Assembly: GCA_004764695.1 (NCBI GenBank)
Contig: SMSO01000031.1
Location: 6,939,261-7,003,260, forward strand
DNA length: 64,000 bases
Reading direction: 5' to 3'
From: Schizochytrium sp. TIO01
Taxonomy: Eukaryota; Sar; Bigyra; Thraustochytrida; Thraustochytriidae
The notes under the pieces were generated by a model, which had not been told where the DNA came from, did no database searches, and saw nothing but the letters and a program-made list of their open reading frames with translations. Positions within the stretch are counted from its first letter, which is position 1, and every line of letters starts with the position of its first letter. Shown in pieces: positions 43,869 through 55,900 of the stretch. Made by a program: the position numbers and the translations under genes.

Positions 43869-45659
43869 CCTTGTACTGCCAAGTGCCGTGCCTTAGTCAA
43901 GGCCGCAAGGCCACCTGCAAACAATCAATCCAAGTTCTTGCGACCTTGCAAACCTTCTCTCCTCGGTCACAGCCCCAAGCTCTCCCGCGGCCGCCGAGTC
44001 TGCTTCACTTCGTCCAACCCTAGAGAGTCTAGTGCGTGAATTCTGTATTGATCGTCCTCAAGTAATGCGATTCCGAACTGCATCACATCGCTAATCTTCT
44101 CCTACGATCCCTCCATCTAGCCAACCCTTAAGAGGTCCTACGCCAAGAGCCCCAAATGGAAGATAAGCAGAGGGTTTTTCCCCGTGGCGGAGGGGAAAAA
44201 AGGCCTCTAGCACCCCCTAGCCGAAACGGTAGGCCCCGGGCGGTGGTTAGAGCGGGCAGGGGAAAAACTGGGTTAGCGTTTAGGGTAGGTGGCCTCTAGG
44301 AGGCAGGCGAGGCTGCCGTGGTTAGAGCCTTTTAAGATGACGCTCGAACAGCGATAATAATGGAAATGAAAATTGGGGCTATGAAAGACGAACTTTGGTG
44401 AAGAAATGAGAGCTCGCGAGCTCATTTGGTGGCGCAGAAGATGAGGTCGAGCTGGCGAGGAGTGCAGGAAGACGCTGGCTTTGAGCCGACATGAAGTATG
44501 GACACGCGTACGATGATTTGCCGAAGAGGCGGTCTCGGCTCTGTCTGAAGCGCTTGCTTGTAAGCGGCGAAAATGAAGTTTACAAGCTAAATGCGAACTT
44601 GGGATTTCATGTAAGAGGCGGCTGCGAAAGGATAGATTGGAAAGCTCCTCACAGAGGATCTTTTGCAGAATTGGAAGCCTTAAAACCAAATTGGCGAAGC
44701 GCCCATCACTGAACTCTGTTGGTACTCTTCTCCTGTCTTGGGGTCATCATACATAATATGGTCGAAGTGTACACCAAGTTCTGTATTACTGTAGTTGATA
44801 TCTTTATGACAAGTCGCTCTCACTAGCTAAAGGCTACTCCTTGAAATCCTTTTGCTTGGGTCAATACTCAAAGCAAAGCAAGCACAGAGCCATTCTCATG
44901 GGCTGCTGATGTCAATACTTTGAGTTGGGGAAACATACAAGCCGTAATATAAATTGTCATTGTTACATAAATCAGCAATGGAATCACAATAGTAGTCGCA
45001 ATGTATAGGTACGTTGAGTCCTGACATTTTTCTGTAAAGAAAGTAGAAGAAGTCTTCACCAAGATGCATCAGGCCGCTGTCCAAGGAAAGATCTGCATGT
45101 AATGTCATGCTCTTCAAGCGGATCACAGGAAACCTTATAATTAGAAACTGATTAATAACAGAGCTTGAAAGTTTCTATGCACTTAATTATTTGAGCAAGG
45201 GCTTTTAGAATCCTCTACAAAAAGAATGTGTGGCTTCTCCCATAGATACCTCCTTCCAGTTTGGGACTCTGTACATATTGAAAGTTTACATAACATGGTA
45301 CATGGTATATGTGAGCAAGGGAGCAAGGGAGCAAGGGAGCTAGAGAGCAAGGCATCAACGTAGACTAGAACATATGAAGACAAAGAAAGGCGGGTCAAAA
45401 AGACATATCAATGATTGGCATGACAGATCAGAAGCAGAGATGGATGGGTATGACGACCCGATGGTTGGTTATGGCAGATCTCACAAAGAGTCCATGTCTA
45501 TAAAATCTTGCGACTTCGAGTTCAGAGGGCTCGCACGTGCCCAGAGCAGGCAAAAACTCGGGCTACAGCGATACAGATAAAGTCGTTGTCGTACATGGGG
45601 GAGAAAAAGATAAATGTTTAGATAAGTAGACTTGCCGGCGTGGACATCGTCATAATTTT
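43869..45659. other. Intergenic region
   Basis: It is bounded by the start of the RTWPGINKPGG gene and the 3' end of PUS1. Small ORFs at about 44491-44712 and 45374-45580 (+) start with ATG and are not repeats, but have no recognisable domain and I do not call them. A short GAGCAAGG-type decamer repeat lies near 45312-45345. Confidence 0.6.
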
Positions 45660-47372
45660 TCACCTTGCCGAAGATGCCGATCGTGGCACAAAATCCTCCT
45701 GAGAGGAAGAGGGAACAGAGTCACTGTCAGCATTGTTTTTGTTTTTGTTATCGTAGTTGTTGTCGTTGGAGCTTGAGTTGGATTTAGCAGAGATTTCTGC
45801 TATTGATGAAGGTTTTGATGATGAGTCTGTGCGCTCTCGTCGTGCACGCCAATCGGCGTAGCGCTTGACTGCTGTATCAACGACCTCAGGAGTAAAGTTG
45901 GGGGCAAAAATAGTATCAAAGAGGCGATTGAAGGACTCCCAAAGCCCGCGGGAGTTAATCCTGGAGTCAAGCACCTTGTTGATGGTATCCTCATAAAAGT
46001 GCTCCATTTTCTCCGTCATGACCTCGTTGATGACGAGCTCAGGGGCGGCAAGCTCGCTGGGCCGCAACGGGTTAAAGTGGGTCTCGGCCAAGAGCAATGT
46101 CTCCGAAGGCACAGCAGGGAACCTCATCCGTGCAGGCGGGGCCAAGAGCACCTCTGCAAAGATACTCGGGATATCAGCGCGAACCATGCAGATCGCTGTT
46201 CCAATAAGATGGCGTATCTGATTGATCATGAATGAGTTCGCTTTGATCTCAAATCGAATCGCTGGTGTCGAGTTCGGGCTCAATGAGAGCGGTCCAACAA
46301 CCTTGAACTCATGAATATGCCTATAGTGCGCTGATGTGATCTGGTCCGAAGGCAGCTGCGGCTCGAGCCAGCGAAGTGATGACAGCTTGTTGCGCTTGGA
46401 TTCATCGTCATCGCCACTTTCATCCGGCTGAAGGATGCCGAACTCGTCGTCATCGTCATCTTCCACATCGTCCTCATCATCGTCCAAGTCCATATTGCTA
46501 GGGTAGTTGCCCCCGTGGCGCTTTCCGCGGTTGTTTCCCGAACTACCATGACGTCCCATAGAAGCGGAGTGAGCGTTGTCAAAGTGATAATCTGCGTTAT
46601 CCAAAAGGAGTCCATCGGACTTTTCGCGAGCCCGAGCGCGACGCCATCCGCGGCGGTGCCCGTGTCGGAACTGATAGAACGAGCGCTTGGTAAAGTTGTG
46701 GAAAGTACGGTTGCCTACGAATTTGTTGAGAATGTTCTGAAGGCGCTCGAGCTTGACCTCATCTGCAGGTGATCCATCCATGCCAATCATCCACGCGGGT
46801 AGGTAGTAGTGGTACGTGCGAGAACGGCAGAATCCCCGCGCCTGAAAGCTCTTGGTGACCCTTTGCACAGAGAAGACTCGAACGTCCTCAGGCAAAAACT
46901 TATTAATATTTGTCGCGAGCTCGAGGCCCATCGGATCGCTCTGCCACGGATTATCGCTGCGAAGCAAGAGGTCTGTGCCAATCACATTACAAACAGCGTG
47001 GGCGCCTTTGTCTGTGCGGCTGCTCCGCGTCCAGCCGAGCTTGAAGGGCCGCCGCATGTTCGCGCCGCTGATGCCTCCAGACTCATAAAGAGCGCTCATG
47101 AGCACCTCCTCGACGGTCTGGCCTTTGGCACATTGAAGATTCAACTGACTGCCCTTGAACCTCGAGCCCACGTATCCGTGGAAGATTGCCACACGGCGCT
47201 TACGTGGAGCAACGCCAACTTCACCAGCAGGGATCCCTGAGCCAATGCCATTCATGTCTAACGCAGTCTCGTCAAACCATGCACTCAATGCGCGCACACC
47301 ACGTTGGGTCAGCTGTGGCATACGTGTGAACTTCACAGGCCGCGCAGCAGCTGCTCCAGCAATGGAAAGCAT
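45660..47372 (-). CDS. PUS1: tRNA pseudouridine synthase, PUS1/TruA family
   Basis: A 570-residue TruA-family enzyme. It converts specific uridines in tRNA (and, in the PUS1 group, some other RNAs) to pseudouridine. The first core half runs from about 58 to 200: VAIFHGYVGSRFKGSQLN, then SSRTDKGAHA with catalytic D121, and RSRTYHYYLP with the conserved R-x-Y-x-Y pattern. The second half starts with RTFHNFTKRS (222-231) and resumes at about 345 with HEFKVVGPLSL, FMINQIRHLIG (381-391), and a typical C-terminal helix. Between them is an insertion of about 110 residues, first Arg/His/Gly-rich and then strongly acidic (DLDDDEDDVEDDDDDEFG). The first 35 residues are Ala/Arg-rich without acids, so mitochondrial import of some product is possible. 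The tail from about 525 is Ser/Asn-rich. Confidence 0.92.
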   Translation of the reverse strand: MLSIAGAAAARPVKFTRMPQLTQRGVRALSAWFDETALDMNGIGSGIPAGEVGVAPRKRRVAIFHGYVGSRFKGSQLNLQCAKGQTVEEVLMSALYESGGISGANMRRPFKLGWTRSSRTDKGAHAVCNVIGTDLLLRSDNPWQSDPMGLELATNINKFLPEDVRVFSVQRVTKSFQARGFCRSRTYHYYLPAWMIGMDGSPADEVKLERLQNILNKFVGNRTFHNFTKRSFYQFRHGHRRGWRRARAREKSDGLLLDNADYHFDNAHSASMGRHGSSGNNRGKRHGGNYPSNMDLDDDEDDVEDDDDDEFGILQPDESGDDDESKRNKLSSLRWLEPQLPSDQITSAHYRHIHEFKVVGPLSLSPNSTPAIRFEIKANSFMINQIRHLIGTAICMVRADIPSIFAEVLLAPPARMRFPAVPSETLLLAETHFNPLRPSELAAPELVINEVMTEKMEHFYEDTINKVLDSRINSRGLWESFNRLFDTIFAPNFTPEVVDTAVKRYADWRARRERTDSSSKPSSIAEISAKSNSSSNDNNYDNKNKNNADSDSVPSSSQEDFVPRSASSAR

Positions 47373-48110
47373 CTTGATAGTCGAAGATCAAGACGATAAT
47401 AATAGAAAGCCAAGGGTGAACTCAGCCGATGATATCGGCGAGGAGAGATATTGTTAATCCGGAGAGATCAGGTGATATTCAGGTAGCGATAGCTTGGGGG
47501 TAATTAATGCGAATATGGCACTGAGTTATAGGCTCGAAGAGATCTTGTGGCCACGAATAGGTAAAGCACCAGAGTTTGCAACTTCTTGAATCGCAACGCG
47601 AACCAAGTCTCTTCGTGTAAACTCAACACGAGAAGCTAGTTTGAAAATGCCTGCAAAGGGAGTACTAACACCCTCTGTATTGCCGAGAGACCTTCCACGT
47701 CCACGAAGCGAGCTTGAGCCTGCACGTACGGTGGAGACCTTCTCCACGCTCACGAGCAGCAAGCAGCAGCAGCAGCTGAGCAAGCAGCAGCTGTTACGAC
47801 TAGTTAGGTTTTATAGTAGGACTCCCCCTCCGGAGCACCTGTGTTCTGGCACAGCCGCAGCGGCAGCGAAGACGATGCGACCAAGGCCGAGAGCGAGAAC
47901 AGGAGCGGAGGGGACTGCTCACAGAGGAGCAGGGGCGATGTGGGCGGCGGGGTGGCCGCCTGCAGGAAACGCCGCGAGCGAGGCGCGCCGGTCCCGGCAA
48001 TCTCCTGCCGCTGCAGTCGCCGCTGCCGCAGGTCTGACTCTACTGCTACGTGAGCAACAAAAGTAAAGCAAGGAAACTAAAAGTCAACTAAAAACAATCG
48101 AGAGGATTGA

Positions 48111-48220
48111 AAGTAGAGTATACCCAAGTGAACTATAGAAAACCCAAGTTGGCAAAACCAGCGGAAAGTGAGTTAAACGGCCTGCCACTATAGAGTATAC
48201 AAACGCCAATAGGCTATTCA
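48111..48220 (+). repeat. Dispersed CAAGTG/AGAGTATAC element, copy C
   Basis: It contains GTAGAGTATACCCAAGTGAA, CTATAGAAAACCCAAGTTGG, GCGGAAAGTGAGTTAAAC, CACTATAGAGTATAC and CCAATAGGCTATTC. These words match those near 38.5 kb and, on the opposite strand, near 11.0 kb. Like those copies it adjoins a G+C-rich block. Confidence 0.45.
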
Positions 48221-48520
48221 TTCACTCACCCCTGGCCAAGGCAGAAAGAATCGCCAAGTCTACATAGAGCCATCCATAGGTAGAGCCAAGATAAGATAAC
48301 TTAGCAAGAAGCACAAATCACAGACAGCAGAGCAAGCAAAGCTCACTTTTGCTCATCTCTCTCCGTCTCTATCAGCAATCGTCTGCCTATTCTTACTACA
48401 GCATTGCATTCTTTCTCGATTACTACTCTTCTTTTGGTTACTACCACTTCTTTCCTAGCACTAGCAGCTCCTTAGTAGCTCCTACTGACACAGGATGCAA
48501 TTTTCACCACCGTAGTATAA

Positions 48521-48722
48521 TTTATTTGTTTATTTATTTACTCATTCATTCATTCATTTATTTGTTTATTTATTTATTCATTTATTTATTCATTTACTCA
48601 TTCATTCATTCGTTTATTTATTTGTTTATTCATTTATTTGTTTGTTTTTTTGTTTGTTTTTTTATTTGTTTGTTTTTTTGTTTGTTTTTTTGTTTGTTTT
48701 TTTGTTTGTTTGTTTGTTTATT
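48521..48722. repeat. TTTA/TTTG/TTCA tetranucleotide array
   Basis: About 200 nt of imperfect tetramers, passing from TTTA/TTCA to TTTG with interspersed T-runs. The frames encode only Phe/Ile/Leu/Cys periodic peptide. Confidence 0.95.
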
Positions 48723-50607
48723 AGCTCCAAAAAGCCTCTCTTAAAGGACAGCGCCTAATGTGGCAATGCTGCAAGCTGTCGCCTGCCTGCTAAACCCTTA
48801 GCGTCTCTGCTTTCTGGAGCAGCTCTGATCGCATGCCTTCTCTCCCTCTGCCCTCCTCTAGAGCTAGCTAGCTGCCTTGGATGCCAAATCACATCTTCAT
48901 TCATGCCGGCAATCGATTCACTGCATCTATTCTGCAAACAAATGTTGTCTCTAAGCCCACTAAGGCAGCCATAGGACCTCCGCAGATTAGCACGGCCAAC
49001 CCGGGATAGGGGGCCTCCTACCGTAAACACTAGTCCTCCTCATCGCACAGTGGTAGAGGAGGCACTGCTAGCAGCAGGTAGACAGTCCTAACTAAGTGAT
49101 ATATAATGGATACAGCTAGGAGTAAACCAAGAAAGAAAGAAATGCAAATGTGGCAGATAATCAATCATCGATGGAGTGGTCGATCGATGGCGATCGATCA
49201 ATTACACCGATAGCTGCGGCAGGCCGATCATTGGGATAACGTGCAGGTCGAAAGCTCACGTACGTCTGCGAATTCTTGGATCAACAGCGGGAGCCGTGGA
49301 CCCGCACTGATTGGAGAGGACCAGAAGATCTGCCTGCTCGGTCCGTGGGAGCAACGCGGCGGAGCGCTAGCTTGCGCATAGGCATAACCTTAGGAGTCCC
49401 GTGATCTGCTCCTATTTTCTGTGCGTGCGTGCACCTTGTTCTAAGCGGAGAATCAAAACAATTCAATGACTTGAGCTGAGTGTGTATGTATGTATGTATA
49501 CTCTGCCGAGCGGAGACGTTCTAAGCGGAGAACCCAATCAATGCGCTGAGTAAGGGAGGAGTTCCACAGAGCCGAGAGGCGATGTCTTCATCGTCGGAAA
49601 CACTCTCACGAACACCATTAGTATTCCCCATAAGCTGAGGGGACTCTTAGCAGGAGTACTACTAACTGAGCCCTACGGCGCCTGCCTAAGCAAGGGATTA
49701 CTTGGCTGCCAAGCTCGAGGAGATTGAAGTTGATTGCCAAAGAGCCAGGCATGGCAGCGTGGCTGGTGCACAGGGCGGTCGGCAGACCAGGGTTGGGGGC
49801 GCATATGTCGATCGATATGCGGGAATGTTGAAGCGCCTACGATGAGCGTGTGCTCGCAGACACCGGGTCGCAGCCAAATTGCAAGTTCTGTGGGCGCAGG
49901 CGGGTTAAGCCTGATAAGGCGATTAGCTCACCCCTAGATTCGGGGCTCTCGGCCCGTGGGAATTTAGGACGGGACCAAGACAACCCCGAAATTGGGGCTG
50001 TGGGAGCTGCTAGGGGAAAAGCAGGCGTACTAAAATGGGCGGTACTGTCGCGGCTCAGACGGTACCGTATTATATTTGGCGGTATGATTGATTGATTGAT
50101 AGGTGGAGACTGCCTAAGAGGAAGCTGTCTCTTGAAGACAGTCAGTCTCCCAAACGGCATTCTGTGCGTGCAGAAGATCTTGCGCCAGGGAAAGACAAGT
50201 CCGCGAAGGACTCGTGCATGGCAGGAAGAAGAAAGTCAATCATGGTTGGGATGGCCTCCGAACGAAAGCCCACCGGGAAGAAGTCTGGGATGACTGTATG
50301 AACCTTAAGATTTCTAGCAAAATTGCGCTTTTCAGGGCAAACTGTAAAGGTACTTTAAGCACGTACGTGTGGCCAAAGCTGAGCGAGTGAACGATGACGG
50401 TGGTGTTTGTTTAGGAACTCGTACACGCTGGAAACAAGTCACGACAGGAGCTAACGATGCCGAACACGGAGCTGGCCTGTCATAAGAACCTTTGGGGCGC
50501 CGTAGCCTTTAGAAGATGGTTTCGTTATGATGCAATCACTACGAACCTACATCAGCCATCATGAGGTACATAGGTTTGTACTGCGTGCAAATGATCTAAA
50601 GAGAAGT

Positions 50608-50692
50608 CTGCAAGTGGAGTATAGGGGTATAACCTACTTGTGGATTTATAAATCAGTTGTGGGATACTAAGTATCCTGCGGACAAGTGAAAC
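50608..50692 (+). repeat. Dispersed CAAGTGGAGTATA element, copy D
   Basis: It contains TGCAAGTGGAGTATAGGGGT, ATAACCTACTTGTGG, CAGTTGTGGGATACTAAGTA and GGACAAGTGAAAC, and lies about 220 nt upstream of the SPRY gene start. Confidence 0.4.
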
Positions 50693-50908
50693 AAACGAAT
50701 GATTGATTGACTGTATCATCCATCATCCGCCTCGTCCTTGCCGCGGTGATTGCAGATCGTCAACAACAGCGCGAAGGATACACGAGCCCCTAGCTGGTTG
50801 TTCGCTCCGTAGAGTTCGCCTCGTTTTTGCACCACGTTCTCTCGCGTGAAGCACTTTCTCCGGCGGCAGGTCCACAGAGACGGCGACGGAGACAGCCCAA
50901 AGGCCACC

Positions 50909-51901
50909 ATGACGGACTTCATGACCACCATGACGTACTGGAAGTGCGAGGACACTGGCCTCGTCAAGGCCCGTGACAACCAGGTATGGACCGAGAAGAA
51001 GCCCACCCAGTCCACCCGCATGAACGCACTCTGGAAGGAGGGCCGCGGCCTCTCACCGAGCCTCCCGGACGCCCAGTACTTTGAAATCACCATCTTGGAG
51101 GCGCCTGAGGGCAAGGCCAACCCGGTCTCTATTGGCCTCACGGATGAGGCTCACTTTGCTTCTGGCTGGAACTTCAAGGGCATGTCCTTCGCCGGCAACT
51201 TGAGCGACGGCAGCGGCCTCCTCGCACAGAACTTTGGCCCCGGCGTCAAGCAGGGCGACGTTGTTGGGTTGCGCATGGAGCTCGTTTTGCGCAAGAACAA
51301 GCGCTACGACCTCGAGGTCTACTACTCTGTGAACGGCGAGGGCCTCGGAAAGGCATTCTCTATCCAGGAGGTTGATATCGTCAACATTGGCGCTCTCTAC
51401 CCCGCCGTTGGCTTCAGCACTGGCCCAGCCAAGGTGGTTATTGAGCGCAAGTCTGCGCCTGAAGCCCAGACCCTTGAGCGCTCTGGAGCCGAAGACACTC
51501 GCGAGTCCGTGCAGGGAGGATGGTCCACGCCAGCATCAAGCCTTGTGGGCGAGGACTCCGATGAGCTTCCGCCCATCATCGTTAAGGTCGACTTGGAGGG
51601 TGACAACGCAACTGTCCAAGCTCGCGTTGCAAACTCCATCACCACTGGCGTCTCTGCGGAGAAGCCCCACAAGTCTTCTGGACAGGCCATGTCCACCAAG
51701 ATGATGCCTCCCCCCAAGGTTATGGCTCTCGAGGAGGCCGTCACCAGCATGCTCACCTCCATCGAGGATCTCGAGCTCGTTGACGGAACCCTCAAGATTT
51801 CTCACAGCAACGGTGAGAGCATCCAGCTTCAACCCTACGATGACCTTCACGAGCCCATTGTTATGGAGCAGATCCACTGGATGCAACGCACCGACCAGTA
51901 A
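50909..51901 (+). CDS. SPRY domain protein
   Basis: 330 residues from an ATG in a textbook context (GCCACCATGA); the upstream open frame offers only a GTG. Residues about 54-180 form a SPRY domain: AQYFEITILE, NPVSIGLTDEAHF, GWNFKGMSFAGNLSDGSG, FGPGVKQGDVVGLRM, YYSVNGEGLGKAF and LYPAVGFS follow the usual strand order of the family. SPRY domains are protein-interaction modules found in ubiquitin-ligase adaptors, RanBPM-type proteins and histone methyltransferase subunits; no second domain here decides among these. The linker 185-260 is Ser/Glu-rich. The C-terminus (about 275-330) is conserved-looking (SMLTSIEDLELVDGTLKISH, IVMEQIHWMQRTD). Codons are strikingly C/G-ending compared with neighbouring genes, which may indicate high expression. 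Confidence 0.88.
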   Translation: MTDFMTTMTYWKCEDTGLVKARDNQVWTEKKPTQSTRMNALWKEGRGLSPSLPDAQYFEITILEAPEGKANPVSIGLTDEAHFASGWNFKGMSFAGNLSDGSGLLAQNFGPGVKQGDVVGLRMELVLRKNKRYDLEVYYSVNGEGLGKAFSIQEVDIVNIGALYPAVGFSTGPAKVVIERKSAPEAQTLERSGAEDTRESVQGGWSTPASSLVGEDSDELPPIIVKVDLEGDNATVQARVANSITTGVSAEKPHKSSGQAMSTKMMPPPKVMALEEAVTSMLTSIEDLELVDGTLKISHSNGESIQLQPYDDLHEPIVMEQIHWMQRTDQ

Positions 51902-52952
51902 GTAAAATCAACCCCAAGCAGCTTACATGAGCGCCTGAATGTGATCATGTATGCATGCCTCAACGCAAGAACAGATGATAAACGCACCACCACAAAAGCG
52001 TTATCTGCTTAGATACTCTTCTCATTGTGGGTTCATCCACCTACCCACGAAGATCTTCGACGACCCATTTTCCACATTCTTCTTCTTCTTTCCTTTTTTT
52101 CTTTCTTTACTTCTTTTTTTTTCATCGAGCCTGGGTGCCTGGCTCCACGTTTGAGCACCCATGAGTGTCATTGAAGCTTCTTTTTTATTAGTACCTGCCC
52201 AAGCGGTTCTTAAATATCCTCCATTCAGTGACTATCTTTTGACATGTATGCGTGATGATGATGACCTGATTTCTTTGACTTTTCTTTCTAATAAACCATT
52301 CATTTATTGGCGGATCTCTATCGAAATCCACGTGCGACGCGTACCTTGGCCATAGTGACTAGGTAGCCCCTAAGAGGAAAGGGCTTGCTTTTTGGTTATC
52401 AGAACTCGTGAACAAAACAAAGTACTTCTCGCATTGCTGCTGCGTGATATGAATTGAAGCTACCCGAAGAGGATTTCCAGTAGAGATATAAGTAGAAGAT
52501 AACGCAAACGTAGAAATAGTAATTTGAGCGTATATTCTCATTTTCATTTTTGCAATATTCAAATCGAAATGTAAAATTAGCTTATGCTTGTTGTTATATA
52601 TACAATAATTAATCCATGTCCACCATTCATGAAAGATCTACCAGGGTATGCAAGATATTATTGTGCATTTTCTTCATCTCTTTCACGTGTCATGTGTCAT
52701 CTTTGTGACTATAACAATAAAAAATCTGAAACAAAGTATTCTATGGATGAGTCAACAAGCACGTTTAAGTACCATACACAGATGTGCAATAAAAGGTTTA
52801 GCTTTTTGGAATTAATAAATGAGTAAAATTTGAGATATCTAAACACAGAGTACCATGAATTTTGTTTGTATAACGTAACTTTAGGTGGGAGCGTGTCCCC
52901 TGAAGGTTTGTTTACCTAAACAAACAATAACAAAAGATTGTTCAATTCTGCA
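51902..52952. other. Intergenic region between convergent genes
   Basis: It is the 3' flank of the SPRY gene (+) and of the NELF-B gene (-). There are TTC/TTTC runs near 52078-52122 and no credible ORF. Confidence 0.65.
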
Positions 52953-55900
52953 TTACAAAGGTCCAGTCTTAGACCTCTTCAAGGTCTCCTCGACACCTTC
53001 CATGGCTTGGTCAAGTGGCCGCTTGCGAGAAGCCAGAGGATATGCTCCTCCAGTGCTTGCAGCGCCAGACATGGGTTCCGCAGCAGGTGAATTGGCAACA
53101 AACGGTGACGGCGCGTACGGAGACGGCGATGGGGACACAAAAGGTGACGGCGAAGGGGAAGGTGACGGTCCAATTTGGTTATCCTGCGACCCAATGAGCG
53201 GAGGCAAACCGCACTGCGTTCGCATGGTAGGCATGCGTCGAAAGATCTTTTCATACTGCCTTCGAGCCCGCTCGAAAGTGGGTGAGCAATATCTTTCATA
53301 GATAATATCTTTGAGTTCAGGCGAGGCCATGATCGTTGTGGGTTCCATGTCGTTAGCGCTGCCAGAAAGGCTTATGAGTGCAGCACGCGCGAACTTTAGA
53401 ACCTCACTTTGAGAAAGAGTGTGCAAAGCATACTCGAGAGAGAGCAATCGAGTCAAGTGTACATGAGCCCACGCAGTCTTGGTCGGGTCAGTGTCACGCG
53501 GCGCCACTCGAAGTACCTCTGGCAGGAAAAGTGACTCAATGGCATACGTGAGAGATGAAGCAGGCAAAGGTGCTTGCTGGCCCGTACCTGAAACGTGATG
53601 AGTTACTACTCGCGCATTAGGCCCAGGACGACTTGCAAATGATTGGTAAGCTGGACCGGACGTTGTGTTTTGACGTTGTGATTGGATGAAAAAGCTTGTC
53701 ACCAGAGAATGCAAAAACGCGGGGTGCTCAGCCACAATAGCTCCTTGTTTTTTGATGAGATCTTGAATCAAAGGCAAGACAGCAACGTCGCGGTGACAAA
53801 TCCGCTGGCAGTAGAAATGAAGGACAGCATTGCGGGTAAACCAATCTGTCTTCAAAGAATCTGATATGCATGGATCAATTAAATCCTTTAATCGATGGGC
53901 ATCAATTGAACTTGAATCGCCACCGCCTGCAGGGGAGGCCTTGAGTCTAAACTCTACAGCTTCAGACATAATCAAGGCAAGTGCAGGCAAAGTACGGCGT
54001 TCTGCATCTGGTTTAAGAGGTTCAACAGTAAGCTCGTGCTGGCTTGCTTCCCGCACGAGCTGGTGCGCCCGTGACCCCACTTGCAAAAGCCATGCAATGT
54101 TCTTTGTCATGTCAGAATCGCGAGGAAGCTGTTCACGCCGAACTACATCCTCACCAATCAAGAACCAAAGGATGTTGGTGAGAGCATTGACAGTGAACCC
54201 ACTTGCCAAGATCATCGCTGCATCACTAATGGTGCGGCGATTTCGACCCGAGCTTTCAATAAAAGCAAATTTTGCTTGAAGTTCCTGTTTTATCTTTTCA
54301 CGGCGCTCATCTTCCTCTCTAGCACGTTTGCGTTCTATTTCCTCCGCAGACATACTCTTACCATTGGCAGCCGCTGCAGCAGCAACCGCAGCTTCTTCCT
54401 TTGCCTTTTCTTTACGGGCTTCCTCTTCTTCCTTAGCTTTGCGCTCCTCCTCTTTGCGTTGAGCTTCTTCAATTGCACGTTGGTGCAAAGTTGCATTTTG
54501 CAGTTTCTGGGCGGCTGCGTTTAAGTAACGTTCAGACTTATTTTTCATGATACTCCGAGCACTTTTGGCAATTTTGTGATTCATACCATTGAAAGCAATT
54601 GCGTTATCTGCAATGAGGTGCAGGTCAGCACGCATTTCATCGACGGAGTCGTACTCGCGCTGATGGATTTTGTCTTCAATAGTTTGCAAATCCATTGGTT
54701 TTTTTATCACAGCCTCGTACGCACGTTTTAATTGCGGATAGGTGACAACTACGGGGTGATGAAATGAGCGATCACGGTCCAAGTTGCGGATTTTCTTCCA
54801 AGCCTCATGAAGTACGGTAGTAAGATCAACAATTTTTTCTGGTGCCCGTGGTTGGTTGGGGTTAACGCCTCCTCCTCCTGCCTTGGTGTTGATAGGTCCA
54901 TTTGCAAATACTTGGTTTGCCGAGGAATAAATGTCTGAAGTTGATGCAAAGGCCGATGCAAGTCCGGGTTTGTGTTTGCCGTTGAGGATCTTTGTTAGCT
55001 CGTTAACCACAGTACGCTGCAGCGTCGCAACATTTATATCGAGTGATGCGCGAGCAACATGAATGCAGATTTTCTTAACATAGGCATCGAGGTGCCATGC
55101 AAAGTCATGACAAGGTTCTGTTGCCAAAACAGTTTGCTGGGCATTGATGTCGTGTAGACCCATGAGCAGATCCGCTCGAAGAGCACAAAGGCGGAGATTT
55201 CCCGATTCTGCGAAGAGCTCCCTCACCCGGTCAGTAATAAACCTGTATAGTTTTGCCGACGACCCAATAGATCGAATGAGCTCTTGCAGCGGAGTGCTTT
55301 TTTGGCGTCGTTTGTGTGGCTGAGGGAAATTCACATCAGGAAACATTTCATCACACCATGTAGTAGCAGCCGAGTCGTGCACGAACCTGTCAATGATGGG
55401 TTCCACGTGTGCCATATACGTTTGAGGGTACTCCTCCCAAAGGACCTGACGTGTATGCTGAGGTAGTTTCTCGAGTGCCGCAGAATCCAACTGACTTAGT
55501 TGCTCCAAAACCGCTGCAGAAGGCTCTGTCGTAGCTGCCAAAATTTTGAGCGGAATCTCCTCCAATGTCGGATGTGCCAAAAGCGGAAGTGTCTCTTCCA
55601 GCAGGGCTCGGAGTTGGGCTGGAGTTGCAGATTTTACTTGCGTAAGGAGCTTTGCCTTGAGATTTTGAAAAAGACCTCGCATGAGCTCATTTCTGCGCAT
55701 TCCAAGTACCTCTAGAAGCCAAAACACAGGCTCGCAACCTACAAGCGCGCTCCCATGTTCTCGCTGGAGACTATCAATAAAGGCGAGCGGGTCCTTGGAA
55801 ATCGAGAGTCCACGTCTAACAAAATCTTGTGAAAGCAAAAGGCCCCTTTCTGCGTCGTTCTCAAGGTCTTCAAGACTGTTGTTGTCGTCGTTGTCCTCGT

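Larger units (their letters stand above)
47373..50908. other. Intergenic region
   Basis: It lies upstream of PUS1 and upstream of the SPRY gene. A G+C-rich block spans about 47.84-48.04 kb. Overlapping ORFs on both strands near 47526-48066 are ambiguous. A TTTA/TTTG array covers 48521-48722. Copies of the dispersed element lie at 48111-48220 and 50608-50692. No other supported feature was seen. Confidence 0.55.

Noticed and set aside
47526-48066. Overlapping ORFs on both strands upstream of PUS1, the minus one with a helix-like RRDLVRVAIQEV stretch
   Set aside because: The minus ORF lacks any ATG and the plus ORF is low complexity; neither could be assigned, though one may be an exon.
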